Shown piece after piece: positions 22,548 through 30,201 of a stretch of 39,436 nt of DNA (position 1 is the stretch's first letter; every line of letters starts with the position of its first letter). The position numbers and the translations under genes were made by a program. Below the pieces are notes generated by a model. It saw nothing but the letters and a program-made list of their open reading frames with translations, did not search any database and had not been told where the DNA came from. Origin of the DNA: a virus; IMG/VR virus record IMGVR_UViG_3300032893_000152, positions 1 through 39,436 of that record. One strand, written 5' to 3'.

Positions 22548-25500
22548 GTGCGCACTCCTGACGATCTGATTCATACAGCCGTTCGCACGGCACATGCTGC
22601 CGGACGCGAGCAAGCTCTCGTTACTATTTGTGCCTCGCTCGGTCGCGAACTCGCGTCCCGTCTCTTGCCGTCCTTTACCAAAGCTGTCGATACCGCTCCA
22701 GTAATACACGACCCGGACCTTGCGGCCGATCCACACGAAGCGTTGCTTCTCGCACAACTCGACCACCTGATTCACTGTCTCGAATCACACACCAATCCCG
22801 ATCACGGCTGGCGTGCTCTTCACGCTCTCTGGTATGAACCGGATGCCCTTGCGTCCGTTCTCGCGCCGCACTTTCACAACGACACACACGCACAGAAGGC
22901 AGTGGCTTACGCTCTCTTTCTGAAAGCCGCCGAGCGTTCGCCCAAAGGAGGTATCAGTCTCAAGGGCACGTTCTACCCTGGCGGTCAGTGGATCCCTTCC
23001 TCGGTGATCGCTACAGCATCACCTGAAGAGAAAACCGAACTCTCGGAACGCTCTTCTGGTGCACGTCCGAATCCACTCAATGCCCGCGAACGCGTTTCCC
23101 AAGCGGCTCGCAATCGTCGTGGCACACGCGATGAGGTACGCAAGCGAATTGCCGATATCGGATGGGATATTCTCCGCAAGCCCAATGATCGCACACCAGA
23201 CAAGTACCGCGACCTTGCGGAAGCTATCCGGCAGGGCGTCAAAGATGGGCATGTTTCACTCCGCGAATTGCGAGAGACGCGACTCAAGCTCGGCGCCTCG
23301 TTCGCGGGCGCCCGTCGCAAGGATCTAATGGTAGCCGCTCTGCTCCACTATGCCGAGCAAGCGGGCCGCGAACTTTCTTCTCCTAACGCGCCGGCCGAAA
23401 CGCACGAGCAAACCCGCGATGAATTTCGTCAACACTTTGCGGGCTTCGTCCCCGATGCGCACAAGGGCGATGAAAAGCTCGCGGCGGTAGTTGGTGCGCA
23501 AGCTGACCGCATCCACAAACAGCACGTGGAACGCGCACTCAAAGAGGGACGTGATGTATCCTGGCGGGTGCTCGATGCCTACCCGGACCTCAAGGCGAAG
23601 TATAAGACTGGCGAGGAGGAGTCGGCACAGACGCTGAGCGAACAGCAATCATCAGAATCCCCGTCTGAGCAACCTTCTGTGGCTGACATCACTGCAAATC
23701 CGGGCGCTGCGTTAGGGAAAGAAACTCCCGCTACGGCTGCGCCTGCCACTTTTTCTCCTAACGTCTCGGCTTCACCGCTCCACGTGCTCGCACAGCATGC
23801 TCACGATCCCGCGAAGCTCCAGGCTGAAGCCAAGAAACTTGAGGAACTTGCCAATCGCACGTCTGCACAAGGCGGTTCACTTGCGTTCCACGATGCGATG
23901 ACGGCCGCTCTGCGTGGCGAGCACGGCCCTGAAGTGCGCGACGCGGTTTCGCGAGCACTCGATGACTGGCATTCGCACGGCGGTAGCACTGCAAAGCGCT
24001 ACGCTCGCGTTGCGGAGGAAATGGCGAAACTGAGTAAAGCTATCCAGCCGCAAGCGGAATCGTTAGGAGAAGAAAGCTCATCCCCCGCTCAACCCGCCCG
24101 CTTTACTGGCAATGTGACGGTATCCAAGTTTGATCCTGGCGCGACAGAGCGATTGCCGGGCGTGCTCTCACGAGTATTCGGCACCGGTGCTACACCGGCT
24201 CATGTGGCCGATGCGCTCGGTGCGGAAGACGGTGCGCAAGTCAGAATCGGGCAGGCTCGCACTCTGGAAGATGGTAACGACTATATCGGCGCGACGATCA
24301 AAACGCCGGAAGGGATTTCAGCCTCTCGCAGTCTTAACTACGATCCCAAAACGGGTCGCAAGTGGATTGTCAATGATACCATTCATGCCGATTCGCCGGG
24401 ACAAGGCTACGGAACCGCTCTGTTTGCACGCCAAGCACAGCAAGCCGCTGCGCTGGGAATAAACAGCATTGAAGCCGGGGCGGATCGCGGCGCGAAGAAC
24501 GGCTACTACACACTGCCGCGATGGGGTTTCGATGGGTCGATTCCTGCCGTTCAACGTGCCAAGTTGCCGCCCGAACTTGCACATGCGAAGACGCTACTGG
24601 ATTTAATGGAAACGCCAGCGGGGCGAGCATGGTGGAAACAACATGGCGTACCGGTGGATACGCAGTTTGACCTCACACCGGGATCGAGAAGTCAGCAGGC
24701 TCTTGCAAAGTATCTGGCTGAAAAGTCAGCGAGTCGCTCTACCGAAATCACTCCACAAGAACCGCTACCATCGCACGAAGAACTCACTCGCCGCATTTCC
24801 GAGCGTCGCAAGCAGCGCGATGCTGCTGGTCGCGTGAGTGAGCACGCTCCGCCATCCGAGGAAGAATTTGCTGCCGCGAGCAAGCCAGCACAAGCTACAC
24901 CGCCCGTAGATTTGCAAGCTACGCCAGAGGTAGCTAAACTGCCTTCGGTGGCCGATGTGGTCGCGGCGCCCGGTGAGCATACCGCTACGCCAACCGGCCA
25001 GAAATTTTCTTCTCCTAACGAACCCCCGGCGCCGGCTCACAAGGAACCATCACAATCCGACGAGCAGCACGACTACGCGACCCAATCCGCTCGCTCCATT
25101 GTCACTACACCAGACGAATCCGAGCGTGACAAACAGCGTGCTACTCGCGCCGCCCTGCCGGAAGTGCCGCACGCAGATGTCATTCATTCGCATGCGGAAT
25201 CGGTCGAACGCGAAGCTCGCAAATCCTCTGTGCCGTGGGATGTGTCCGGTGCCGACCGGATTAGTTTGCTCAATGATATTGCTCGCTCTGGTAACTTCAG
25301 CAATGCAGGTAATATTGCCGAAGCCATCCGAAACTACGCCAATCGACCGGGGCACTTGGAACGCAAGGTCGGGCAAACGGTGGAGTCACTGGCCAAGCAC
25401 ATCATTAGTCGCATGACGCCTGCTCAGAAAGCGAACCTCGCGAACGAGTACCGCGTGCAGAATAAGCACAATCCCGACACGGCGCCGGTGATGCGAGAAC

Positions 25501-25700
25501 TGCTCGCTCAACATGAGCCGGCAGAACACGCACGCGCTCGCGAAGAAGCGGTGCGGCGACTGGCGAATATGAATCTGACAGACGAGCAGCGGAAGCAATT
25601 CGCGGAGCGAATCCGAGGCGTGAAGGGCGATAACGAAGAGGCGGTCGTTGATGCGACCTATGGTGTGCTAGGCGAGGCTCAGAAAAGTGCGCGGGCATGA
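22548..25700 (+). CDS. Large head-region protein with GNAT domain
   Basis: About 1050 residues. GTG 22548 has GGAG 7 nt upstream; TTG 22521 is an in-frame alternative without one. The N-terminal 150 residues are helical, then KGGISLKGTFYPGGQWIPSS, of a type seen at the start of phage head proteins. FVPDAHKGDEKLAAVVGAQA then ERALKEGRDVSWRVLDAYPD is another phage-typical helical segment. The central GNAT domain (about 24340-24600) has the acyl-CoA loop SPGQGYGTALF and GYYTLPRWGFD, closely parallel to the domain in the gene at 14667, and both end with FDL-S/T-PGSRS. The rest is helical linker. In-frame motif copies: 23371, 23748 and 25005 (SPN), and reversed 23710 and 24061 (LGKE, LGEE). Probably a virion or head-cargo protein; acetylation target unknown. 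Confidence 0.6.
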   Translation: MRTPDDLIHTAVRTAHAAGREQALVTICASLGRELASRLLPSFTKAVDTAPVIHDPDLAADPHEALLLAQLDHLIHCLESHTNPDHGWRALHALWYEPDALASVLAPHFHNDTHAQKAVAYALFLKAAERSPKGGISLKGTFYPGGQWIPSSVIATASPEEKTELSERSSGARPNPLNARERVSQAARNRRGTRDEVRKRIADIGWDILRKPNDRTPDKYRDLAEAIRQGVKDGHVSLRELRETRLKLGASFAGARRKDLMVAALLHYAEQAGRELSSPNAPAETHEQTRDEFRQHFAGFVPDAHKGDEKLAAVVGAQADRIHKQHVERALKEGRDVSWRVLDAYPDLKAKYKTGEEESAQTLSEQQSSESPSEQPSVADITANPGAALGKETPATAAPATFSPNVSASPLHVLAQHAHDPAKLQAEAKKLEELANRTSAQGGSLAFHDAMTAALRGEHGPEVRDAVSRALDDWHSHGGSTAKRYARVAEEMAKLSKAIQPQAESLGEESSSPAQPARFTGNVTVSKFDPGATERLPGVLSRVFGTGATPAHVADALGAEDGAQVRIGQARTLEDGNDYIGATIKTPEGISASRSLNYDPKTGRKWIVNDTIHADSPGQGYGTALFARQAQQAAALGINSIEAGADRGAKNGYYTLPRWGFDGSIPAVQRAKLPPELAHAKTLLDLMETPAGRAWWKQHGVPVDTQFDLTPGSRSQQALAKYLAEKSASRSTEITPQEPLPSHEELTRRISERRKQRDAAGRVSEHAPPSEEEFAAASKPAQATPPVDLQATPEVAKLPSVADVVAAPGEHTATPTGQKFSSPNEPPAPAHKEPSQSDEQHDYATQSARSIVTTPDESERDKQRATRAALPEVPHADVIHSHAESVEREARKSSVPWDVSGADRISLLNDIARSGNFSNAGNIAEAIRNYANRPGHLERKVGQTVESLAKHIISRMTPAQKANLANEYRVQNKHNPDTAPVMRELLAQHEPAEHARAREEAVRRLANMNLTDEQRKQFAERIRGVKGDNEEAVVDATYGVLGEAQKSARA

Positions 25701-25780
25701 CTTCGAGCCGCTGAACGAGGATCATTCCTGGCGCGGCGGCAAGAAGCATCCGAAGAATGTGCAAGAAGAGTTGTTCTAGC
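25688..25780 (+). CDS. Possible small gene, 30 aa, overlapping the large gene
   Basis: GTG 25688: VRGHDFEPLNEDHSWRGGKK then HPKNVQEELF, with GAGG about 10 nt upstream. The composition looks protein-like, so it is either a small gene or the continuation of the large protein after a frameshift. Confidence 0.3.
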
Positions 25781-25788
25781 GAGCGGAG

Positions 25789-25971
25789 TTAGTACGACTC
25801 TGCAAGCCATGCTCCTGCGCTCTTATCCCATCGCCAGTACATCCGCCGGTTGCCGCAATCACAGCGTCGCGAGCGACCGTCCCACGACTTGCACTCGTGG
25901 CAGTCGCCGCGAACGCCATCCTCAACTTGCTGACGCAAGCTCGGCATCGCGGAGAGCGTCGTGATAGTCAT
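25789..25971 (-). CDS. Small Cys-rich protein, 60 aa
   Basis: Contains CHECKSWDGRSRRCDCGNRR, a probable zinc-binding knot with four Cys. Last gene of the minus-strand block. Convergent with the plus-strand genes; no terminator hairpin was recognised in the gap. Confidence 0.55.
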   Translation of the reverse strand: MTITTLSAMPSLRQQVEDGVRGDCHECKSWDGRSRRCDCGNRRMYWRWDKSAGAWLAESY

Positions 25972-25988
25972 CGTCGTTTATCGTTCCC

Positions 25989-26447
25989 TCACTCGTTGAA
26001 CACGGGTGTCTCGCGCCAGTGAGTCGGCAAGTTCTCGAACTCAGTATACATCTTCCAGATTTGCTCAGGTGGCACGCCATGCACATTGCGAGCAATCGCG
26101 ATCTTCGGATTGCACACCATGCGGATGATCTTCACCTCAAAGCCATACGCTTCCGCGAGTCGCACGTAGGGTGCGACCTCCCACACGCGAATGTTTGTGT
26201 TGGACACGGCAATGTCTCGCGGCGATCCCGCGAAGAACTTCTGGTTGACGATTTCATGCACGAATGCCTTCAGGCATGAATCGTGTGCCAGCTTGATGTT
26301 CTCCGGCTTGAACTTGTACAGGCCGTCGAGCGGATCGAGATGGTAGGTATCAGCACTGGCAACTTCTGTCAGCGGGTGTGCATTCCGCTGCAGCCAAGTG
26401 CTTTTACCACTACCTGGGATTCCGCGCATCACGTAGGCAATCGGCAT
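25989..26447 (-). CDS. P-loop kinase, polynucleotide-kinase / AAA_33 type
   Basis: 152 residues. Walker A GIPGSGKST at residues 9-17 and ASADTYHLDPLDG after it (the substrate-side Asp). NTNIRVWEVAPYVRLAEAYG and a C-terminal RNVHGVPPEQIWKMYTEFEN are characteristic of the NEDD4BP2/AAA_33 branch related to T4 polynucleotide kinase. It probably transfers phosphate to a nucleic-acid 5' end or a small substrate. ATG 26447 is preceded, in gene sense, by a motif copy (26464) and by GGAG about 8 nt upstream. It might act in RNA repair, but there is no ligase in the window. Confidence 0.75.
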   Translation of the reverse strand: MPIAYVMRGIPGSGKSTWLQRNAHPLTEVASADTYHLDPLDGLYKFKPENIKLAHDSCLKAFVHEIVNQKFFAGSPRDIAVSNTNIRVWEVAPYVRLAEAYGFEVKIIRMVCNPKIAIARNVHGVPPEQIWKMYTEFENLPTHWRETPVFNE

Positions 26448-26463
26448 AGTTCTGCTCCGTTCA

Positions 26464-26479
26464 CGTTAGAGAAAAAGAA
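26464..26479 (-). repeat. Dispersed motif copy
   Basis: CTTTTTCTCTAACGTG read on the minus strand, upstream of the P-loop kinase gene in gene sense. Confidence 0.7.
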
Positions 26480-26518
26480 TCGCGGGCCGACTTGCTTTGC
26501 CGCCCGCGATCACTCAAC

Positions 26519-26974
26519 TCATTCTTCGCGAGGGTTAATCGTCTGCCACGGCCCGCGATCCTGGCTGTTCTCGAACTTCAATGCGGCGAACTCTTCGAAC
26601 GTCCACTCTTTCTCCGGCTTCGCGGCTTCCGCACAGTTCAGCACGCGACCGCCCTCGAAGTCGCTACGCGAGAACATCAGCACTTTCTGCTGCTCCGACT
26701 CGACCAGTAGGAGCGGGTATTCGTTGTCGCAGATGTCAGTGCTGATGCCGAAGCCGGTCAAGTTATTCACACCGCTCGCACCGATCATCTGACAGAAGAT
26801 GATACGGGCAAGATACGGTGGGTCACTCCACCTGCCTTTGCCGCGCGCCAGTGCCTCTGCCAACTTCTCCGGTACGCTGTAGCCGCTCCAGTGCGTGTAG
26901 AATACCACGCAGGCGCCCGGTTCGTTGAACTTGCTGCCGTTGGTGCGGACAACGATATTCGCTCGGTCTCCCAC
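26519..26974 (-). CDS. Conserved phage hypothetical protein (GDRANIVV family)
   Basis: 151 residues. GDRANIVV...CVVFYTHWSGYSVPEKLAEA then GRWSDPPYLARIIFCQMI and DNEYPLLLVESEQ match a family of unknown function that I recognise from phages and prophages. GTG 26974 is chosen because the motif copy lies right in front; read on this strand the motif supplies TTAGGAG, a good ribosome-binding site 7-8 nt upstream. Confidence 0.75.
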   Translation of the reverse strand: MGDRANIVVRTNGSKFNEPGACVVFYTHWSGYSVPEKLAEALARGKGRWSDPPYLARIIFCQMIGASGVNNLTGFGISTDICDNEYPLLLVESEQQKVLMFSRSDFEGGRVLNCAEAAKPEKEWTFEEFAALKFENSQDRGPWQTINPREE

Positions 26975-26992
26975 TTTTTTCTCCTAACGGAA
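26974..26992 (+). repeat. Dispersed motif copy, antisense to its gene
   Basis: CTTTTTTCTCCTAACGGAA on the plus strand, abutting the GTG start of a minus-strand gene; the complement reads TTAGGAGAAAAAAGTG. Confidence 0.8.
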
Positions 26993-27033
26993 CCTCGGAA
27001 CAAGCGGGTAGCCCCACACTACCCGCACTCGAC

Positions 27034-27717
27034 TTACTTGCCGCGCATCTGCGCGTCTGTCTTGTTCAACCGTGCCATCTCCGCATGCGTCCAGTCTTGC
27101 ACGCCAGTTACGCTCAATGCGGGTATCCGATGCGAACCGGGCAGCGGTGTCACCTCGTCGTCGCTACTGTACTTGCCATCTGCGAGGAATGTGTAGAGGT
27201 TGTTGATCGCTCGGATTTCGTGTGCACCCGGCTTTAGCTTCAAGTACATCAACCCAATTTCATCGATCACGCCGTGGTAATAAAACGTTGGTGTTTCGAT
27301 GAACACAATCTGTTCAACCTGCAAGCCCCACATCGGTTGCTCCTCTAGTTCTTGGTATTTGTCTTTGAAAGCCATCCACGCCGTTTCGTCGCCTAGCAGG
27401 ACTTGATTCCAAATGGCATTCAGTTCGACATTTTGAAAAATGCCACAGTAACCATCCACCCGTGCCCATGTCCATGCCCCTGCCCGTGCCCGTGCCCATG
27501 CCCATGCCCCTGCCCGTGCCCGTGCCCATGCCCGTGCCCCTGCCCCTGCCCCTGCCCGGGCCCGTGCCCCTGCCCGTGCCCCTGCCCGGGCCCGTGCCCC
27601 TGCCCGTGCCCATGCCCCTGCCCGTGCCCATGCCCCTGCCCCTGCCCGTGCCCATGCCCCTGCCCCTGCCCCTGCCCATGCCCGGTCTATCATTTCATTC
27701 GTTCGGTATGCGATCAT
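27034..27717 (-). CDS. Protein with Ala-(Arg/Trp/Gly) hexanucleotide-repeat tract
   Basis: 227 residues. Residues about 12-86 are an Ala-x repeat where x is Arg, Trp or Gly ([18 protein letters not shown]...), encoded by a hexanucleotide tract. Residues about 90-225 form an ordinary soluble domain ([40 protein letters not shown]) with no family recognised. ATG 27717 overlaps the previous stop as ATGA. The tract is open in all three plus-strand frames too, but only this frame continues into a normal protein. The repeat may be a flexible or hydrophobic extension; function unknown. Confidence 0.65.
   Translation of the reverse strand: MIAYRTNEMIDRAWAGAGAGAWARAGAGAWARAGAWARAGARARAGARAGARARAGAGAGARAWARARAGAWAWARARAGAWTWARVDGYCGIFQNVELNAIWNQVLLGDETAWMAFKDKYQELEEQPMWGLQVEQIVFIETPTFYYHGVIDEIGLMYLKLKPGAHEIRAINNLYTFLADGKYSSDDEVTPLPGSHRIPALSVTGVQDWTHAEMARLNKTDAQMRGK
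27461..27684. repeat. Variable hexanucleotide tract (TGCCCN)n
   Basis: About 37 units of TGCCC plus one variable base that is C, G or A and apparently never T. On the coding (minus) strand each unit is GCA-NGG, giving Ala-Gly, Ala-Arg or Ala-Trp. One unit near the start deviates (CATGTCCATG). Confidence 0.9.
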
Positions 27718-27938
27718 CGCTGCGCCCTCTGCAATGCGTCCATCGCTTCGCGTTCACTGGTGTACGCTCGTGTGCCCATCATCGGGCAACCCTCGCTGCC
27801 CGTCAGGCTGGCGAATACAGACGGCTCCAAGTAGTGCTCGGCAATTTCTTTGTCGCCATCGTATGTTACGCCCTCGTCGCCGGGCTTGCGGACGTACCAC
27901 ATCCAGCGATCCGGCAGAATCTTCAGTGGCTTGTTCAT
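27714..27938 (-). CDS. Hypothetical protein, 74 aa
   Basis: MNKPLKILPDRWMWYVRKPG... soluble, no motif recognised. It starts 2 nt after the previous minus-strand stop and overlaps the next gene as ATGA, so it is the middle gene of a coupled trio. Confidence 0.55.
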   Translation of the reverse strand: MNKPLKILPDRWMWYVRKPGDEGVTYDGDKEIAEHYLEPSVFASLTGSEGCPMMGTRAYTSEREAMDALQRAQR

Positions 27939-27940
27939 GG

Positions 27941-28180
27941 CTAGTTCACTCGCATGTCGTTGGGTTGGTGCTTCTCGAATCCCATCAGCTTCATCTTGAG
28001 CCGCAGCACGCTCCATACGAGTCGCGCTGTCTCCACGTCGAGGAGCCGTACACGGAACGGATCGCCGGGAATACCGTGCAAGCTGACCGTATGGCCTTTC
28101 GGACCAGCCGCGTAGGTGATTGCGGCGAACTTGCCAGCGTCGTTGCGGTATAGTTCGGTCGCTTCAGTGACAGGGGCCAT
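27941..28180 (-). CDS. Hypothetical protein, 79 aa
   Basis: MAPVTEATELYRNDAGKFAA... with a short beta-rich core (HTVSLHGIPGDPFRVRLLDV). ATG 28180 is chosen because AGGAG lies 9 nt upstream within the shared leader GCCAAGAGGAGCG, itself preceded by a motif copy in gene sense. Confidence 0.6.
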   Translation of the reverse strand: MAPVTEATELYRNDAGKFAAITYAAGPKGHTVSLHGIPGDPFRVRLLDVETARLVWSVLRLKMKLMGFEKHQPNDMRVN

Positions 28181-28198
28181 GTGATACGCTCCTCTTGG

Positions 28199-28217
28199 CG
28201 TTAGGGAAAGAAAGTTA
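28199..28217 (-). repeat. Dispersed motif copy
   Basis: Read on the minus strand AACTTTCTTTCCCTAACG; it overlaps the stop of the coiled-coil gene and leads the gene at 28180. Confidence 0.8.
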
Positions 28218-28607
28218 CTTGTCTTCAGCTTTGGCGATGGCTTTGTCCAAGTCAGCAACCATCTGCGGCCAGTTCCACTCGCCGAGTTTTGGTGCGGGCT
28301 GCAAAGCCAACACTTCGCGCAGGTTCTTGCACGCAGCGAGCAGCCCATCTTTCGCCGCTCGCTCCTTTGCGAGTGCTGTCTGCAACTCGCTGATTTCCTC
28401 ATTCAGAATCTCGCGTTCCTCTTCGTGTGAGCAGCGCTCTCGCTTGGCGTCTTCGGCCGCTCGGCGAGTATCACGCTCGGCACGCTCTGCTGACTCTTTC
28501 GCCCGCTCGGCATCGTACTCGGCGTCTTCAATGGCGCGAGCGGTTCGTTCCCACTCGCGGCGCTCAGCATAGTCCATCGAGTACCAGTTAGACGGCTTCG
28601 GCGGCAT
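28215..28607 (-). CDS. Highly charged coiled-coil protein, 130 aa
   Basis: Residues about 12-105 form a continuous Glu/Ala/Arg coiled coil (AIEDAEYDAERAKESAERAE, REILNEEISELQTALAKERA). Likely a structural or scaffolding oligomer; function unknown. First gene after the minus-strand promoter at 28647. The motif copy ahead of it supplies GTTAGGAG as ribosome-binding site. Confidence 0.65.
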   Translation of the reverse strand: MPPKPSNWYSMDYAERREWERTARAIEDAEYDAERAKESAERAERDTRRAAEDAKRERCSHEEEREILNEEISELQTALAKERAAKDGLLAACKNLREVLALQPAPKLGEWNWPQMVADLDKAIAKAEDK

Positions 28608-28608
28608 G

Positions 28609-28626
28609 ACTCTTTTCTCCTAACGA
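28609..28626 (+). repeat. Dispersed motif copy, antisense to its gene
   Basis: ACTCTTTTCTCCTAACGA; its complement gives TTAGGAG ahead of ATG 28607 on the minus strand. Confidence 0.8.
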
Positions 28627-28646
28627 GAGATTGGAAACACGCTCCT

Positions 28647-28676
28647 AGTATACACCACTCGGTACACCAGGAGCAA
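28647..28676 (-). promoter_or_regulatory. Sigma70-like promoter with ACCGAGTGG element
   Basis: On the minus strand TTGCTC, 18 nt containing GTACCGAGTGGTG, then TATACT (28652-28647). It drives the coiled-coil gene at 28607 and probably the genes beyond. Confidence 0.7.
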
Positions 28677-28683
28677 GAGAGAA

Positions 28684-29187
28684 TTACTCACGCGGTTCGC
28701 TGACTAATGCGACTTCGAGACTAACCAAACCGGCGTCCACGGCGACCGCCAGCGGGACCGCAAGCAACATGCCGCTACCGGTCAGAATCGCGATGCTCGT
28801 GGCACAGTGGTAGACGCTCAAGAACAGCAGAGCCACGCCGCTACCGCCTGCGAAGTAGCTCACTGTCTTCTGCCCATCGCGGTACTTCTCGCTCGCGACC
28901 TTCGCGAGTACCAGCACGATCACCGGAATACTCAAACCCATCAGCCAGCCGGCGAACGCCAGCGGTGCGTGTTGCGCGTTCGCATAGCCGTTGAGCAGTG
29001 CCGACAGTATCAGCGTAAACGACACCCCGAAAATAGCCCATCGCTGCGTTGCGCGGTTCGCTTTCGCTGCGGGCGGTACTGTCGCGGGCTTGACTTTGGG
29101 TTTCCGCTTCGCGGGCTTTGGCTTGGCGGTCGCGACCGCTTCATAGCCGGGCATCGCGTCAGCGGACAGAAGTGGATTCGCAGACAT
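28684..29187 (-). CDS. Membrane protein with four TM segments
   Basis: 167 residues. A basic Lys/Pro-rich cytosolic N-terminus (KPKPAKRKPKVKPATVPP) is followed by about four membrane segments: WAIFGVSFTLILSALLNGYA, FAGWLMGLSIPVIVLVLAKV, GGSGVALLFLSVYH, and the C-terminal GSGMLLAVPLAVAVDAGLVS. It resembles phage-encoded DUF2637-type membrane proteins in length and layout, but this is not certain. AGGAG 8-9 nt before ATG 29187 lies within the shared leader GCCAAGAGGAGCG. Confidence 0.65.
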   Translation of the reverse strand: MSANPLLSADAMPGYEAVATAKPKPAKRKPKVKPATVPPAAKANRATQRWAIFGVSFTLILSALLNGYANAQHAPLAFAGWLMGLSIPVIVLVLAKVASEKYRDGQKTVSYFAGGSGVALLFLSVYHCATSIAILTGSGMLLAVPLAVAVDAGLVSLEVALVSEPRE

Positions 29188-29237
29188 GGAACTCGCTCCT
29201 CTTGGCGTTCAGGGTTGGGAATCAGATTGCAACCGAA

Positions 29238-29495
29238 CTACTTGATTTTCGGCAACTTCTCGTAGGCTTGGTGAATCTCGCGGGAACCGTCGTCGGCAAC
29301 GAGGTTGTTGATGTCCACGTCGCGTTCGGTGCCGACTGCGAAACCGCCACTGAATCCCGGCAGATGTTCGCCGTAGCGGACTTTGACGAACCGGAATTCG
29401 CCTTTCAATTTCTTGCCGAACTTGAAGCAGTGCTTTTGCACCGGATAACGGCCGATCAGTTCGACTGACTGCCGCGTGATGGGGTCGTAGATCAC
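29238..29495 (-). CDS. Hypothetical protein, 85 aa (GTG start)
   Basis: Beta-rich with VELIGRYPVQKHCFKFGKKL, perhaps a small beta-barrel. Not recognised. The start is fixed by the antisense motif copy (complement TTAGGAG, then GTG). Confidence 0.55.
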   Translation of the reverse strand: MIYDPITRQSVELIGRYPVQKHCFKFGKKLKGEFRFVKVRYGEHLPGFSGGFAVGTERDVDINNLVADDGSREIHQAYEKLPKIK

Positions 29496-29497
29496 GA

Positions 29498-29514
29498 TTC
29501 TTTTCTCCTAACGA
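29498..29514 (+). repeat. Dispersed motif copy, antisense to its gene
   Basis: TTCTTTTCTCCTAACGA upstream of GTG 29495; it also overlaps the stop region of the next upstream minus-strand gene. Confidence 0.8.
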
Positions 29515-29648
29515 GGTTTCGGTTTCGGAGCTACTTCGGGTCGCCAGTGACCGCAGCGAGGGCATTTGCGCGGCCACTTGGAACGTTTGCCAGTCCAGCC
29601 GCATTTGCCACAACGATGCGGATACTTCGGACGCCAGACACGGCCCAT
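29508..29648 (-). CDS. Small zinc-ribbon protein, 46 aa
   Basis: MGRVWRPKYPHRCGKCGWTG then KCPRCGHWRP: CGKC and CPRC pairs 15 residues apart, strongly basic. A classic rubredoxin-like zinc ribbon, likely nucleic-acid binding. Starts 5 nt downstream of the previous gene's stop. Confidence 0.6.
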   Translation of the reverse strand: MGRVWRPKYPHRCGKCGWTGKRSKWPRKCPRCGHWRPEVAPKPKPR

Positions 29649-29652
29649 GTGA

Positions 29653-29934
29653 TTAATCCAGAATAGGCAGCCCGCAAAACGTGTTGCCGTCCGGCGAGTC
29701 GCCAGATTCCAAAGCAACGCAACACCAGAGATACCGGGCGAGCGCGTGCGCCGATAGTTCAAACCGGCCGCACGGCGAATTATCCGAGTCCGTCAAGTTG
29801 TAGAGCCGACATTCGAGCGTGTGCAAGAACTGGAAGAGATTGAAATGCTTTTCGCCCTCTTCTATGACAATGTGGTCCTTAACCTCTTCGCGAGCCATGT
29901 GCATCGCTCGCAGGTGCAGGTTGACGGGAAGCAC
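29653..29934 (-). CDS. Hypothetical protein, 93 aa (GTG start)
   Basis: Helical with HFNLFQFLHTLECRLYNLTD and LSAHALARYLWCCVALES. No family recognised. The start is set by the antisense motif copy that provides AGGAG. Confidence 0.55.
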   Translation of the reverse strand: MLPVNLHLRAMHMAREEVKDHIVIEEGEKHFNLFQFLHTLECRLYNLTDSDNSPCGRFELSAHALARYLWCCVALESGDSPDGNTFCGLPILD

Positions 29935-29950
29935 TTTCTTCTCCTAACGA
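29933..29950 (+). repeat. Dispersed motif copy, antisense to its gene
   Basis: ACTTTCTTCTCCTAACGA, abutting GTG 29934 on the minus strand and the 3' end of the gene at 29944. Confidence 0.8.
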
Positions 29951-30201
29951 AGTTTCGGTTGCCTGCTTGTTAGTCTTGCATACTCGCGTTCGACCGCTCG
30001 CTTGGCGGCGCGAAGGGTGCGAGTATGACCCTTCGCATCTTGGTGACCGCCACCACTGAGGGTGACACCCCATCCGTAACCATTAGCTTTGACGTTGCCG
30101 AGTCCGCCGCAGTACGGCTCTAACCCAACATAGCCGACTCGTTTGGTGCCAAGCCAGTAGCCATGACAACGGTAGCCGTGTTCCCAATGTGGTTCGTTCA
30201 T
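29944..30201 (-). CDS. Hypothetical Gly/Tyr-rich protein, 85 aa
   Basis: MNEPHWEHGYRCHGYWLGTK, then GYGWGVTLSGG and a basic helix (RTLRAAKRAVEREYARL). No family recognised. ATG 30201 overlaps the previous TGA; GTG 30204 is an alternative. Confidence 0.55.
   Translation of the reverse strand: MNEPHWEHGYRCHGYWLGTKRVGYVGLEPYCGGLGNVKANGYGWGVTLSGGGHQDAKGHTRTLRAAKRAVEREYARLTSRQPKLR

Noticed and set aside
27403-27944. Plus-strand Cys-Pro and Met-Pro-Leu-Pro repeat frames
   Set aside because: They are other readings of the TGCCCN tract; only the minus-strand Ala-x frame continues into a normal globular sequence and fits its neighbours.
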